DNA of 64,000 nucleotides from Gemmatimonadota bacterium (GTDB taxonomy: Bacteria; Gemmatimonadota; Gemmatimonadetes; Longimicrobiales; Gaopeijiaceae): positions 18,237 to 82,236 of the forward strand of contig VGVR01000013.1 of the NCBI GenBank assembly GCA_016873995.1, read 5' to 3'. Numbering within the stretch: position 1 is the first letter of the stretch; the number at the start of each line of letters is the position of its first letter. Under the pieces are notes generated by a model, which worked only from the letters and a program-made list of their open reading frames with translations, was not told the origin of the DNA and ran no database searches. The position numbers and the translations under genes are program-made. This document shows, piece after piece, positions 52,242 through 60,566 of the stretch.

Positions 52242-53605
52242 GATACGTCGCCATCGATCCCCACAGCGGCCAGGAAGTGCGGAGCTTTCCGACGCTGGCG
52301 GCCGCCGAGGTGACCACAGCGCTCGAGCGCTCCGAGCGCGCGGTCCAGTCGTGGAAGCGCACGTCGTTCGAGGCCCGCGCCGCGGTCCTGCGTGCGGCGG
52401 CGAAGCGACTGCGCGAGGAAGCGCCCGCGCACGCGCGCCTCATCGCCGAGGAGATGGGGAAGCCGATCCACTCCGGGCAGCCCGAGGTGGAGAAATGCGC
52501 GTGGGCGTGCGACTACTATGCCGACGACGCCGAAGCCATGCTCGCCGACGAGGTCGTGAAGACCGATGCGCGCATGAGCTGCGTGGCGTACCGGCCACTC
52601 GGCCCGATCCTCGCGATCATGCCGTGGAACTACCCGTACTGGCAGGTCTTCCGCTTCGCGGCACCCGCGCTCATGGCCGGCAACACCGTGCTGCTCAAGC
52701 ACGCGCCCAACGTGCCCGGGTGCGCGCTGCGACTCGAGGAGCTCCTGCGGCAGGCCGGGCTGCCGGACGGCGTGCTTCAGAACCTGTTCCTCACCAACGC
52801 ACAGGCTGCTGCCGTGATCCGCAACCGACGTGTGCGTGGCGTGACGCTCACCGGCAGTGTGCGCGCCGGGAAGGCCGTGGCGAAGACCGCGGGTGCGCAC
52901 ATCAAGAAGACCGTGCTCGAGCTCGGCGGAAGCGATCCGTACTTGATCCTCGAGGACGCCGACGTCGAGCACGCCGCCGCCCAGTGCGTGCGCAGCCGCC
53001 TCTCCAACTCCGGCCAGAGCTGCATCGCGGCCAAGCGGCTCATCGTGGTCGAACCGCTCAGGAAGCGCTTCACCGAGGCGGTGGTCGAGCACATGCGCGC
53101 GGCCCGCGTCGGCAATCCGCTCGACCCCGCCACCGAGGTTGGCCCTCTGGCACGCGAGGACCTGCGCGCCGCGCTGCACGCCCAGGTCGACGCGAGCGTC
53201 GTCAAGGGCGCTCGCGTCCTGCTCGGCGGGAAGCTCCCCGCAGGCGCCGGGTGGTACTACCCGACCACCGTGCTCGACGAGGTGCCGCGCGGTTCACCTG
53301 CGTACCGCGAGGAGCTGTTCGGTCCCGTGGCGTCAATCCTCGCCGTGCGCGACCGCAAGGCGGCCATCCGGGTCGCCAACGACAACTCGTTCGGCCTCGG
53401 CGCCGCGGTGTTCACTGCGGACGTGAAAGAAGGCGAGCGCATCGCGCGCGAGGAGCTCAATGCCGGGTGTGCGTTCGTGAACTCCTTCGTGCGCTCCGAC
53501 CCGCGCCTGCCGTTCGGCGGCACCATGGACAGCGGGTATGGCCGGGAGCTCGGGCGGCACGGCATCTTGGAGTTCGTGAACGCGAAGATGGTGCAGGTGG
53601 GGTGA
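52238..53605 (+). CDS. NAD(P)-dependent semialdehyde dehydrogenase (ALDH family)
   Basis: This 455-residue aldehyde dehydrogenase has the cofactor-binding ILAIMPWNYPYWQVFRFAAP, GVTLTGSVRAGKAVAKTAG and the catalytic Glu in VLELGGSDPYL, followed by the catalytic Cys in NSGQSCIAAKRLIV. It resembles succinate-semialdehyde dehydrogenases. Start ATG 52238 with GGAGG upstream, overlapping the previous stop by four bases. As the last gene of the tightly packed cluster it may oxidise an aldehyde that is the substrate or product of the ligases. The context distinguishes it from housekeeping ALDHs. Confidence 0.87.
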   Translation: MRYVAIDPHSGQEVRSFPTLAAAEVTTALERSERAVQSWKRTSFEARAAVLRAAAKRLREEAPAHARLIAEEMGKPIHSGQPEVEKCAWACDYYADDAEAMLADEVVKTDARMSCVAYRPLGPILAIMPWNYPYWQVFRFAAPALMAGNTVLLKHAPNVPGCALRLEELLRQAGLPDGVLQNLFLTNAQAAAVIRNRRVRGVTLTGSVRAGKAVAKTAGAHIKKTVLELGGSDPYLILEDADVEHAAAQCVRSRLSNSGQSCIAAKRLIVVEPLRKRFTEAVVEHMRAARVGNPLDPATEVGPLAREDLRAALHAQVDASVVKGARVLLGGKLPAGAGWYYPTTVLDEVPRGSPAYREELFGPVASILAVRDRKAAIRVANDNSFGLGAAVFTADVKEGERIAREELNAGCAFVNSFVRSDPRLPFGGTMDSGYGRELGRHGILEFVNAKMVQVG

Positions 53606-53733
53606 TGGGGGTGGCGAGGTCGGCCGACGGGGCCATCCAGTGTCGACCCGCCAGGCCGGTCCTGGGGCTGCGCGCTCCACGCGAATCTCGCTATCATGCG
53701 CGGTTGTCCCGCATCCGTCCCGCCGAGGTCGCG

Positions 53734-54108
53734 ATGAACGTTCCCGATATCGTCGTCGTCTCGGGCGCGCCGATCCCGCCTGCCCAACTGCGCGTGCTGG
53801 TCGAGCGCTTCTTCGACGACATGGTGAAGTATGTCGTCGACGTGCGACGCGAGGTCATCGCGGTCGGTGGCGAACTCCATGCGGATGCGGAAGCGATATT
53901 GCTCGAGCAGGGGAGTCGGCAGGACGACGTCTGGGGAGCGAACTACTATCCGGCGCGCGGCGAAGAGGCGTGTATCCAGTTCACCTCGCTCATCAACATC
54001 CGTCCGGGGCAAGGCAACCGCAGCATGGAGATCTCGAGCGAGGAGATTCGGACTGAAGTGCGGCGCGTCACGTTCGCCCTGATCGGACGCGGGGAGCCCC
54101 TGCCGTGA
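53734..54108 (+). CDS. DUF5674 family protein
   Basis: This 124-residue protein matches the DUF5674 pattern through its length: LRVLVERFFDDMVKYVVDVR, EVIAVGGELHADAEAILLEQ, GSRQDDVWGANYYPARGEEA, FTSLINIRPGQGNRSMEI and a C-terminal SSEEIRTEVRRVTFALIG. Function unknown. Start ATG 53734. Its stop overlaps the following small gene by four bases, so the two are coupled. It begins 129 bases after the ALDH gene and could be part of the same transcript or separate. Confidence 0.75.
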   Translation: MNVPDIVVVSGAPIPPAQLRVLVERFFDDMVKYVVDVRREVIAVGGELHADAEAILLEQGSRQDDVWGANYYPARGEEACIQFTSLINIRPGQGNRSMEISSEEIRTEVRRVTFALIGRGEPLP

Positions 54109-54473
54109 CTCAGCACTCCTCGCTCGGCGAGGATCGTTGGTCCCGGTTCGACCTCGGCCAGCAGATCTTGATGATCGGGAACGAGATGAACCGAATCGCC
54201 GCGTCTATCGACGCGGGACACGTCGAGTCGCTCGGGCGCGGCTACGAGCGCGTCCTACGTCTCACCGACCTGACCGTAGCCGGGCCGCTTCGCCCGACGT
54301 TCCGTCGAGAGCTCCTGCGTTGGCGCGACCTGGCGGCGGAGCTGTATCTGCGCGATGCCGCCCACGCCGCGGCGCACCGCGACGCCTTTCGCGCGCTCCT
54401 GCTGCTCACCCCTGTCGCCGCCCGTCAGATCGAGCTTCTGCCCGCGACGCGCTCAACCCCGCCCACAGCCTAA
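54105..54473 (+). CDS. Small helical protein coupled to DUF5674
   Basis: This 122-residue, predominantly helical protein (RFDLGQQILMIGNEMNRIAA, ERVLRLTDLTVAGPLRPTFR, RELLRWRDLAAELYL) has no signal or transmembrane helix. It starts with GTG 54105 inside the DUF5674 stop (GTGA). In other genomes I recall similar proteins next to DUF5674 genes; function unknown. Coupled translation suggests the two proteins form a complex. Confidence 0.65.
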   Translation: MTQHSSLGEDRWSRFDLGQQILMIGNEMNRIAASIDAGHVESLGRGYERVLRLTDLTVAGPLRPTFRRELLRWRDLAAELYLRDAAHAAAHRDAFRALLLLTPVAARQIELLPATRSTPPTA

Positions 54474-54545
54474 GAGTTGGCCATTTGCATGGCGTCGGCT
54501 CGTAACGCGCCCCCGAATCCCGTCGTGCTCGATGCGCGCGTCCGG

Positions 54546-55199
54546 ATGCGCGGATCACCAACGATCATCCTGTGGACGGCCCTCACCGCAGGGGTAGTCG
54601 CCGGCTGCGCCGGGTCGCTCCAAGGACCCGCAGGCTCGGGCGCCGAGCCCTCGGACGAGCATCTCGCGGCGATGGAGGCGATTCCTCTGGCTGCGGTTCG
54701 GCTCATGGAGGGACCCGGCCTCGCCCTGGATCACTGGGAGTACCTCGACCTCTCCGTCGACCAGCTGCGGAGGCTGGAGGATCTCGACTTCCGCGTCCGC
54801 AGGGAGCGCGCGGCTCTCTTGATCGGCGTGGAAGCCGCGCGCCAAGAGCTCGCGGCCGCCACCCAGGGCCCGTTCGACGAAGCCCGCGTTCGCGCGGCCC
54901 TCGACCGAGTCGCCGCTACCCGTACCGAATCGAGCCTCCTCACGTTGCGAGCTCGGGAGCAGACGCTCGCGCTTCTCACCGCCGAGCAGGCCACGCTCCT
55001 GGACGGCTTCGCCCGCGAGCACCTGCACATGATGATGATGGGCTGGGTCACCGAGCTCTGCTCCGGCGCGTCGGGCGCGGACGGGGAGCCGACCGACGCC
55101 CTGGTGTCCGATGCGACCGGTGCGATGACCCCCTGCCTGCCGATGCCGGAGGCAGCGGACGACGGGGACTTCGAGGCCGGCCCGTCGCACGTGCACTAG
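54546..55199 (+). CDS. Lipoprotein with Spy/LTXXQ-like helical domain
   Basis: This 217-residue protein has a lipoprotein signal (MRGSPTIILWTALTAGVVAG then Cys at about residue 21) and a helical domain. The segment YLDLSVDQLRRLEDLDFRVR resembles the LTxxQ repeat of Spy/CpxP-like periplasmic chaperones, and LLTAEQATLLDGFAREHLHM forms the second repeat. Such proteins protect envelope proteins during stress or bind metal. The tail is His-terminated (GPSHVH). A longer frame from 54477 exists; ATG 54546 is chosen because it begins a clean lipobox signal. Confidence 0.65.
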   Translation: MRGSPTIILWTALTAGVVAGCAGSLQGPAGSGAEPSDEHLAAMEAIPLAAVRLMEGPGLALDHWEYLDLSVDQLRRLEDLDFRVRRERAALLIGVEAARQELAAATQGPFDEARVRAALDRVAATRTESSLLTLRAREQTLALLTAEQATLLDGFAREHLHMMMMGWVTELCSGASGADGEPTDALVSDATGAMTPCLPMPEAADDGDFEAGPSHVH

Positions 55200-55330
55200 C
55201 GGTCACGTCCTCCTAGAATCCGACGGCCACCTTCCTCGGACGAGCCATCGACACGCTCGTGGACGCTCAATAGAGCCGAGGTCGCGGCACCCATTGCGGC
55301 GGCGGCGCGCTGAGCCGACGAGCCGTAGCC

Positions 55331-56146
55331 TCACCCAATGGCTTCGGGCGTCCCACCGGGAACAGCCTTCGCGAACGCGAGCTGAATCGCCTCCTCGGGA
55401 TCCCCGGTCGAGGCGAGGACGCAGAGTACGTCCCCCTCCTGCCAGAAGACCAGCGTGCGACCGTCCCGTCGGTAGATGCGAAACACCACCCCGAGGTTCT
55501 CGCGCACTTCGAACCCACTGGGCAGCTCATCCGAAGTGGCCTCGAACATCTGACACACGAGGTCCTCTCCGTTCTGGCCTTCGTAGGCGAACAGCGCGCT
55601 GCTTCGGCCTTCGAGCTCTCCCGCCTGGCCGCCGACCAGCGCATAACCCATCATGCCGAAGTCGAACACGCGAGTCGGGAAGTCGAAAGCGGCCGAGGCC
55701 AGGTGGGCTTCGAGCGCCGCCGGCTCGCTGGTCTCGAGAGTGAGCGCGAGCGTTCCTGCCATGTACGCGACGAGATCGCCGTCCGCGCCCGCGACGAAGT
55801 CGGGTGGGCTCGGTCGCATGACGATGAAGATCACGACCGCCGCCGCGGCGAGCGCGATCGCCACGCGTCGGCCTGGCGCACGGCGAGGCGACGTCGGGGC
55901 CCGCCGGGCTTCGGCGTCCACCTGGTCGATGGTCTGCGCTACACGCGCCCGGACCGCGGCTGGCACGGGAGACAGGGCACTGTGCTGCCGCAGGCGCGCC
56001 TTCAGGTCGCGGAGGTCAGCCAGTTCCGCCTTGCAAGTCGCGCACGAGCTCACGTGCGCGTCCACGCGCTCGCGGTCTCGATCGGAGAGCCGACCGTCGA
56101 CAAGGAGGTGCAGGTCGTCGCCGACGTGATCGGTCGAGGGGGTCAT
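55331..56146 (-). CDS. Anti-sigma factor with zinc-binding domain
   Basis: This 271-residue protein has an N-terminal ZAS-type zinc motif (DAHVSSCATCKAEL: His-x3-Cys-x2-Cys, about residues 30-38), a linker and one transmembrane helix (VAIALAAAAVVIFIVM, about 95-110), then a periplasmic domain. It overlaps the upstream sigma-factor gene by four bases (ATGA), the usual sigma/anti-sigma coupling. It should hold the sigma factor inactive at the membrane until a periplasmic signal releases it. Confidence 0.85.
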   Translation of the reverse strand: MTPSTDHVGDDLHLLVDGRLSDRDRERVDAHVSSCATCKAELADLRDLKARLRQHSALSPVPAAVRARVAQTIDQVDAEARRAPTSPRRAPGRRVAIALAAAAVVIFIVMRPSPPDFVAGADGDLVAYMAGTLALTLETSEPAALEAHLASAAFDFPTRVFDFGMMGYALVGGQAGELEGRSSALFAYEGQNGEDLVCQMFEATSDELPSGFEVRENLGVVFRIYRRDGRTLVFWQEGDVLCVLASTGDPEEAIQLAFAKAVPGGTPEAIG

Positions 56147-56715
56147 GGCTCAACCTCCTTCAGATGTCCTGTGCGCACTGCGTATCCGCGGAGCGATTCG
56201 AGCAACAGGCGCCGACCGCGAAACAGACGGGAGCGAACCGTGCCCACCGGCGCACCGACCACGAGGGCAGCCTCTTCGTAAGAGAGCTCCTCGACGTCGA
56301 CCAGGACGACCACGGCACGGAACGGCTCCGGCAGCGATCGCAGGGCGGCCTCGATCTCCGGCTCCTGGATCGAAGTCGGCGGCTGCGCCACCGGATCGGC
56401 CGGCGCCGTCGCCGCCGCACCCAGGAGCGTGTCCGGTTCATCGAGCATGTCGAGGCGAACGTGTTGGGACTCGCGCTTCAACTTCTTCCCACGGTTGATC
56501 ACCACGGAGTACAGAATGGTGAACAGCCAACTCCGTGCGTTCGTGCCCGCGCGGAAGTTCTCGAACGTTCGATACGCGCGTAGGTAGGTCTCCTGCACCG
56601 CGTCGGCGGCCTCCTCGGGGTCCCCCGTGAGTCGCAGGGCAACCCGATGCAGCGGTTCCATCAGCGGTAGCGCCACCGCCTCGAACCGGGCCCGCAAGTC
56701 GTCCACCGGGTGCAT
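56143..56715 (-). CDS. ECF RNA polymerase sigma factor
   Basis: This 190-residue protein has sigma-70 region 2 (about 20-85, with DPEEAADAVQETYLRAYRTF and ARSWLFTILYSVVINRGKK) and region 4 (about 125-180, with VVVLVDVEELSYEEAALVVG and GTVRSRLFRGRRLL). The DNA-binding helix-turn-helix is intact. Its stop overlaps the anti-sigma start. It lies divergent from a small lipoprotein gene across an intergenic region with a palindrome and a hairpin, so the regulated target may include that gene. The signal is unknown. Confidence 0.9.
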   Translation of the reverse strand: MHPVDDLRARFEAVALPLMEPLHRVALRLTGDPEEAADAVQETYLRAYRTFENFRAGTNARSWLFTILYSVVINRGKKLKRESQHVRLDMLDEPDTLLGAAATAPADPVAQPPTSIQEPEIEAALRSLPEPFRAVVVLVDVEELSYEEAALVVGAPVGTVRSRLFRGRRLLLESLRGYAVRTGHLKEVEP

Positions 56716-56736
56716 CGAAATGAGCTCGGCCTCGAG

Positions 56737-56794
56737 GCGGGAATTTCCCGCGCGGTTCGACTGTTTACGGTAGAAAGGCGCCCGTGTCGGGCGC
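56737..56794. promoter_or_regulatory. Palindrome and hairpin between the sigma factor and a lipoprotein
   Basis: In the 104-base divergent intergenic region there is a perfect inverted repeat, GCGGGAA-T-TTCCCGC at 56737-56751, overlapping a GGAATTT resembling an ECF -35 element, with GTTTA about 16 bases further right as a possible -10. Immediately following, GCGCCCG-TGT-CGGGCGC at 56778-56794 is a perfect seven-base-pair hairpin. The first may be the site of the ECF regulon or an operator. These are visual matches; I have not tested significance. Confidence 0.45.
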
Positions 56795-56819
56795 TGTCAA
56801 CCCGATCGGGAGACGACCG

Positions 56820-57287
56820 ATGAACACGTTCCACGGTAAGACCCAGGCCCTCACGCTCGCCATGGTCACACTCGCCGCGAGCGCGTGCGACACGCAAAGC
56901 ACGGCCGGCCCCATGCTCACTGACGTCGCGGTGGAATCCGTCGCGTCCTTGCAGGGTCCGCCGCCGTTCGTGTTCCCCGATGGATGCTGCTTCTACGACG
57001 GCACAACCGTACGCACGGTCGTTCCTCCCGCGGCGTCTCCGAAACGCGGACGCGACGACTTCTACGCGTTCCCCGGCGCGGCCGCGCCTGGCCAGAAGGC
57101 AGTCGTCGCGGTGGCACCCGGTGACCAGGGCTATCACAGTGGGCAGTGGAAGTTCCACGCTGTGACCTGGATCGCGGCGCCTACGTTGCTCACGTCGGCG
57201 GCGGACATCCTCCAGGCGGCCCAAGACGGGCTGCTGACCATCACCCGGGTCGAAGCCAACGACTTCAAGTGCCCGATTCAGCCCTGA
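56820..57287 (+). CDS. Small lipoprotein divergent from the ECF sigma operon
   Basis: This 155-residue protein starts with MNTFHGKTQALTLAMVTLAA then SAC, a lipoprotein signal with the lipobox Cys at residue 23. The mature part has no recognised domain (GPPPFVFPDGCCFYDGTTVR, VAPGDQGYHSGQWKFHAVTW) and contains three further cysteines. Start ATG 56820 is used because it gives a proper signal; a frame from 56784 adds twelve residues. It is divergent from the ECF sigma gene and could be a direct target or sensor partner, by position only. Confidence 0.65.
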   Translation: MNTFHGKTQALTLAMVTLAASACDTQSTAGPMLTDVAVESVASLQGPPPFVFPDGCCFYDGTTVRTVVPPAASPKRGRDDFYAFPGAAAPGQKAVVAVAPGDQGYHSGQWKFHAVTWIAAPTLLTSAADILQAAQDGLLTITRVEANDFKCPIQP

Positions 57288-57300
57288 GGGGCGGCGGTCG

Positions 57301-57335
57301 CCGCGGGGGCCCCGATTCAGCGGGGGTCCCCGCGG
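57301..57335 (+). terminator. Strong inverted repeat between convergent genes
   Basis: CCGCGGGGGCCCC at 57301-57313 and GGGGTCCCCGCGG at 57323-57335 form a thirteen-pair stem (one G-T wobble) with a loop of about nine bases, 14 bases past the lipoprotein stop and before the converging barrel gene. Without a T-run it is a weak terminator call, but the position between converging genes fits. The motif CCCGATTCAGC occurs both just before the stop and in the loop. Confidence 0.4.
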
Positions 57336-57422
57336 TGGTGCCCTCGAGGTGACCGGCGGGAGTGGTCCCTTGTCAGAGGTCCAAGAACGATCCGGGAAGC
57401 GCGGCACCGCAACGCGGCACCT

Positions 57423-59738
57423 TCACGGCCTGAAGAGCCGCGTCACCTTGATCACGAGCCCGCGGTTCGAGAGGTCCGACCAGCGGTCGCTGCCGAGCAG
57501 GTCGGTGTTGCGATCCTCCGTGTAGACGAGGAAGAACTCGCTCCCGGGCGCCCACTCCCACCGCAGTCGGAAGTTGCCGCTCACCGTGTTCGTGCCCGAC
57601 GCGTATTGGACGAGTCCACTCACGTACGCGCGCGGCGTGAGCGTGTAGGTCGTGCGGAGACGGGCGACGTGCTGGTTGAACTCTCCAGGGGTCGTCTGCT
57701 GAGGCAGTTCGAGCCAGTTGAACTCGAGGCTCGGCTCCATGGAGAGCTGGGGCGTGACCTCGATCCGTCCCTGGTTCACGCCGATGGCGAACCGGTCCCC
57801 GGTGTAGAACCCGCCCCAGCGCACGCTGAGGTTGCCCTGGTAGGGGCGCTGCGGGCCGAAGCGGTAGCTCACCTGGTACTCGTCCCACTCGTAGCGCCCC
57901 GGCGCGAAGGGCGCCCCTGAGATGCGCGCCGGAGCCACGAGGTTCTCGTAGCTGTTCGAGTACTGGGTCGTGAACGCGTCCCCCCGCGCCAGGTCGACCT
58001 GGAAGCGCCCGCCGTAGCTGCGACTCTCGACGAGCCCGGTCTCCTGTTCGGTCAGGTAGCTGCCGTCTGTCTGGAAGATGAGCTGACGAATCCAGCGGAT
58101 GGCGGCGGGACGGGGCGAGAAGCGCAGATTGCCCGAAGTGACCTCGAAGCCGCTGCGGCGCACGAACCCGACCTCGGGGTTGAAGTCGTCGCCCACGGCG
58201 AGGTAGTCGATGCTGCCCCCGAAGAGGTCGGCGTCGTGACTCAGCTGGGCGCGGTAGCTGTCCTGCTTCCCGGTCAGTCCCGGGGTCTCGGAGCGGGCGT
58301 AGTAGGAGATGAAGCTCAGATCCGACGTGAGGCCGAACGTTCCGTCGAAACCCCACGCTTGATTGGACCCGCGTCCCGCGACGATCGAGTTCGAGCGATT
58401 CTGCAAGAGGAGCCCAACGCTGCTCCTGGCCAGGATGTCGCGGCGTAGACGCAGCACGGAGAAGTTCGTGGACTCCGCTCCGATCGATTGCTCCTCCCTG
58501 GTCTGCATGGTCAGCGCGCCCACGTCGAACGCACCCACCTTACCGGTGAGGCGGACACCCCCGAGGATCGGCACGGGGGTGGAACCCTGGAGCCCCATCC
58601 GCCGCGAGTAGAACATCCTCGGCGTGTCTCCACCCCCTCCCCCCGGGCCGCTGAAGCCGAAGCCACCCGTGGCGAAATTGAAGATCCCCTGGCTCTCCAG
58701 GAAGAAGTCCCGCTTCTCGGGGAACGAGAGCCCGAAGCGCGTCAGGTTGACCTGCTGCTCGTCGACCTCGACCTGCGCGAAGTCGGTGTTGTAGGTGAAG
58801 TCGGCGGTCAGGTTCTGCGTGATGGCGTATTTCACGTCGAGGCCGACGTCCGCGTCCACATCGTTGTCGACCGGGGTGGCAACCGTGTGGTCGGTGCGGA
58901 GGCCCGAGGTCCCGAACGGCTTCACGTCCAGGTTCCGACCCACCGGCGGGGCCTCGATGCCGACGAGGTCGGCGTAGAGCGACACGCGGAACACGCCGTT
59001 CGGGCCACCACCCGCGAACTGGATCGGGATGGGCGTGAGGTAGTTCCATTCGTTGTCGGCGAGCACGGACCTGCGAATCTGGACGCCCCACACCTGCTCG
59101 ACACCCGGGCGGTAGCGGAGCGACTTGAACGGGATCCCCATCTCGATGGTCCAGCCCCCGTCGAAGCGACCCGTGCGGATGTCCCAAACGGCGTTCCAGT
59201 CGAAGTTGGGGCTCCCCTCGTTGGTGATCTGCACCTCCGCGAAGCCGCCGATCGGGTTGGCGAAGAAGCCGATCGCATTCCGCCGATCGTGGTACGTGTC
59301 GAAGTAGAGGCCGAACGAGTCGTTGGCCCTCAGCTGCTGGGAGTCCCGGCGCATCTCGTTCGCGATCCAGCGGGATTCACCCCCCGCATACCACACGCGC
59401 GCCGCGACGTAGAGGTTCGCGTCGTCGAAGGCGATCCAGATCTCCGTGCGCTCCGAGGGGTCGGCGCCCGCGACCGGCACCGCCTGGACGAGCTGATCGA
59501 ACATGCGCTCCGCAGTGTAGTGGCCTTCGTCCAGGCGGCCGTCGACGTCGATGCGCCCCTCCACGCGGAAGGCGCGCACAGTCATGCGGCCGTCGGGCCC
59601 GGTGGTCATCGCCCCGCCTCCCGCTGGAGTCTGCGCGCCGCCAGCCGCCGGTGGCCCGGCCGCTGGCACCTGCGCGCCGGCCGCAGCGACGAGCGCGAGC
59701 GAGGCAAGTGCGGCAACGCAGAGAGGTCGGAATCGCAT
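57423..59738 (-). CDS. Outer-membrane protein with CBM9-like and DUF5916 domains
   Basis: This 771-residue exported protein has a signal peptide (PLCVAALASLALVAAAGA), then a Gly/Pro-rich linker and a CBM9-like domain (about residues 50-230, with RIDVDGRLDEGHYTAERMFD and SPNFDWNAVWDIRTGRFDGG). The long beta-rich remainder is typical of DUF5916 outer-membrane barrels (SFPEKRDFFLESQGIFNFAT; terminal LSNRGLVIKVTRLFRP with the final Phe). These proteins are abundant in Gemmatimonadota and Bacteroidota and are probably involved in uptake of sugars or peptides. ATG 59738 chosen for the signal peptide; the frame extends further upstream. Single gene. Confidence 0.8.
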   Translation of the reverse strand: MRFRPLCVAALASLALVAAAGAQVPAAGPPAAGGAQTPAGGGAMTTGPDGRMTVRAFRVEGRIDVDGRLDEGHYTAERMFDQLVQAVPVAGADPSERTEIWIAFDDANLYVAARVWYAGGESRWIANEMRRDSQQLRANDSFGLYFDTYHDRRNAIGFFANPIGGFAEVQITNEGSPNFDWNAVWDIRTGRFDGGWTIEMGIPFKSLRYRPGVEQVWGVQIRRSVLADNEWNYLTPIPIQFAGGGPNGVFRVSLYADLVGIEAPPVGRNLDVKPFGTSGLRTDHTVATPVDNDVDADVGLDVKYAITQNLTADFTYNTDFAQVEVDEQQVNLTRFGLSFPEKRDFFLESQGIFNFATGGFGFSGPGGGGGDTPRMFYSRRMGLQGSTPVPILGGVRLTGKVGAFDVGALTMQTREEQSIGAESTNFSVLRLRRDILARSSVGLLLQNRSNSIVAGRGSNQAWGFDGTFGLTSDLSFISYYARSETPGLTGKQDSYRAQLSHDADLFGGSIDYLAVGDDFNPEVGFVRRSGFEVTSGNLRFSPRPAAIRWIRQLIFQTDGSYLTEQETGLVESRSYGGRFQVDLARGDAFTTQYSNSYENLVAPARISGAPFAPGRYEWDEYQVSYRFGPQRPYQGNLSVRWGGFYTGDRFAIGVNQGRIEVTPQLSMEPSLEFNWLELPQQTTPGEFNQHVARLRTTYTLTPRAYVSGLVQYASGTNTVSGNFRLRWEWAPGSEFFLVYTEDRNTDLLGSDRWSDLSNRGLVIKVTRLFRP

Positions 59739-59856
59739 GGGAGGGTAGAGCGTCGGCATGGGGTGGAAGTCGTAGGTCGGCGCAGCAGGGCGGAGCCGCG
59801 ACGCCGAAGCTAGTGTGTCGCTTCGACCCTGGGGAGCAAACGCCTGTTGGGCTCGG

Positions 59857-60414
59857 CTATCGATGCTCCGTAATCGGACGACCGCCGCGAGCAACACCTC
59901 TCTCGTTCCAGGTCGGCCGAGGATCGCCGTGCGAAGTGTCGTAGAAGCCGACGTCACCCTTCAGCAACTTCGTGATGACGATGATTTGGCCGGTGTGCAT
60001 CGAGAAATGCTCCACGACGTGGTAGATCGCCCTCATGACGTCGGTGTCGAAGCTCTGTATACGGATCGCCTCCGTGAGCCGATGCGGAGGCAACGCGGCA
60101 AGAACCATATCCGCTTCGAGCACGGTGTCGGTCAGGCGCTCGAGCAACGGCGCAGCAGGAAGCGCGGCGCGCTCGTCGAACTCTTCCTGCCGGCGTCGAT
60201 GATCCTCGGCGCCGCCGATTCCGCTCACGATCCACTGACGAACGTTGCCGGACAGGTGCAGGAGGAGGTTGCCGATGCTGTTGGATTCCGCGTTGGGACG
60301 CCACCAGACTTCGTCATCCGACAGCCTCTCGACGCAACGCTGGATGCGAGGCAGGTGCTCGTGGAGGAGCTGCCTGCGGGACTCGGAGATGAACGGGCGC
60401 GAGATGTCCGACAT
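59857..60414 (-). CDS. DinB/YfiT-like protein
   Basis: This 185-residue protein has a four-helix DinB-like fold with metal-site histidines: LLLHLSGNVRQWIVSG near residues 50-65 and IYHVVEHFSMHTGQIIVITK near 130-149. Members are metal-binding thiol-dependent enzymes or of unknown function. It starts with ATG 60414 and is divergent from the transporter gene. No partner genes are adjacent. Confidence 0.75.
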   Translation of the reverse strand: MSDISRPFISESRRQLLHEHLPRIQRCVERLSDDEVWWRPNAESNSIGNLLLHLSGNVRQWIVSGIGGAEDHRRRQEEFDERAALPAAPLLERLTDTVLEADMVLAALPPHRLTEAIRIQSFDTDVMRAIYHVVEHFSMHTGQIIVITKLLKGDVGFYDTSHGDPRPTWNERGVARGGRPITEHR

Positions 60415-60566
60415 GACTCTCCTCGGCTGGTCAGCCGACCCTCGACGCGTGGTGACGGCGATTTCCGTCCGGGGACGACGCCGAGGTGCTATGGCCAGCG
60501 GTGCTAATCTACGGGCTCGGCCCAGTTGACGACGATCCGCTCAGTGACTGGAGGCCACCCCTCGAG

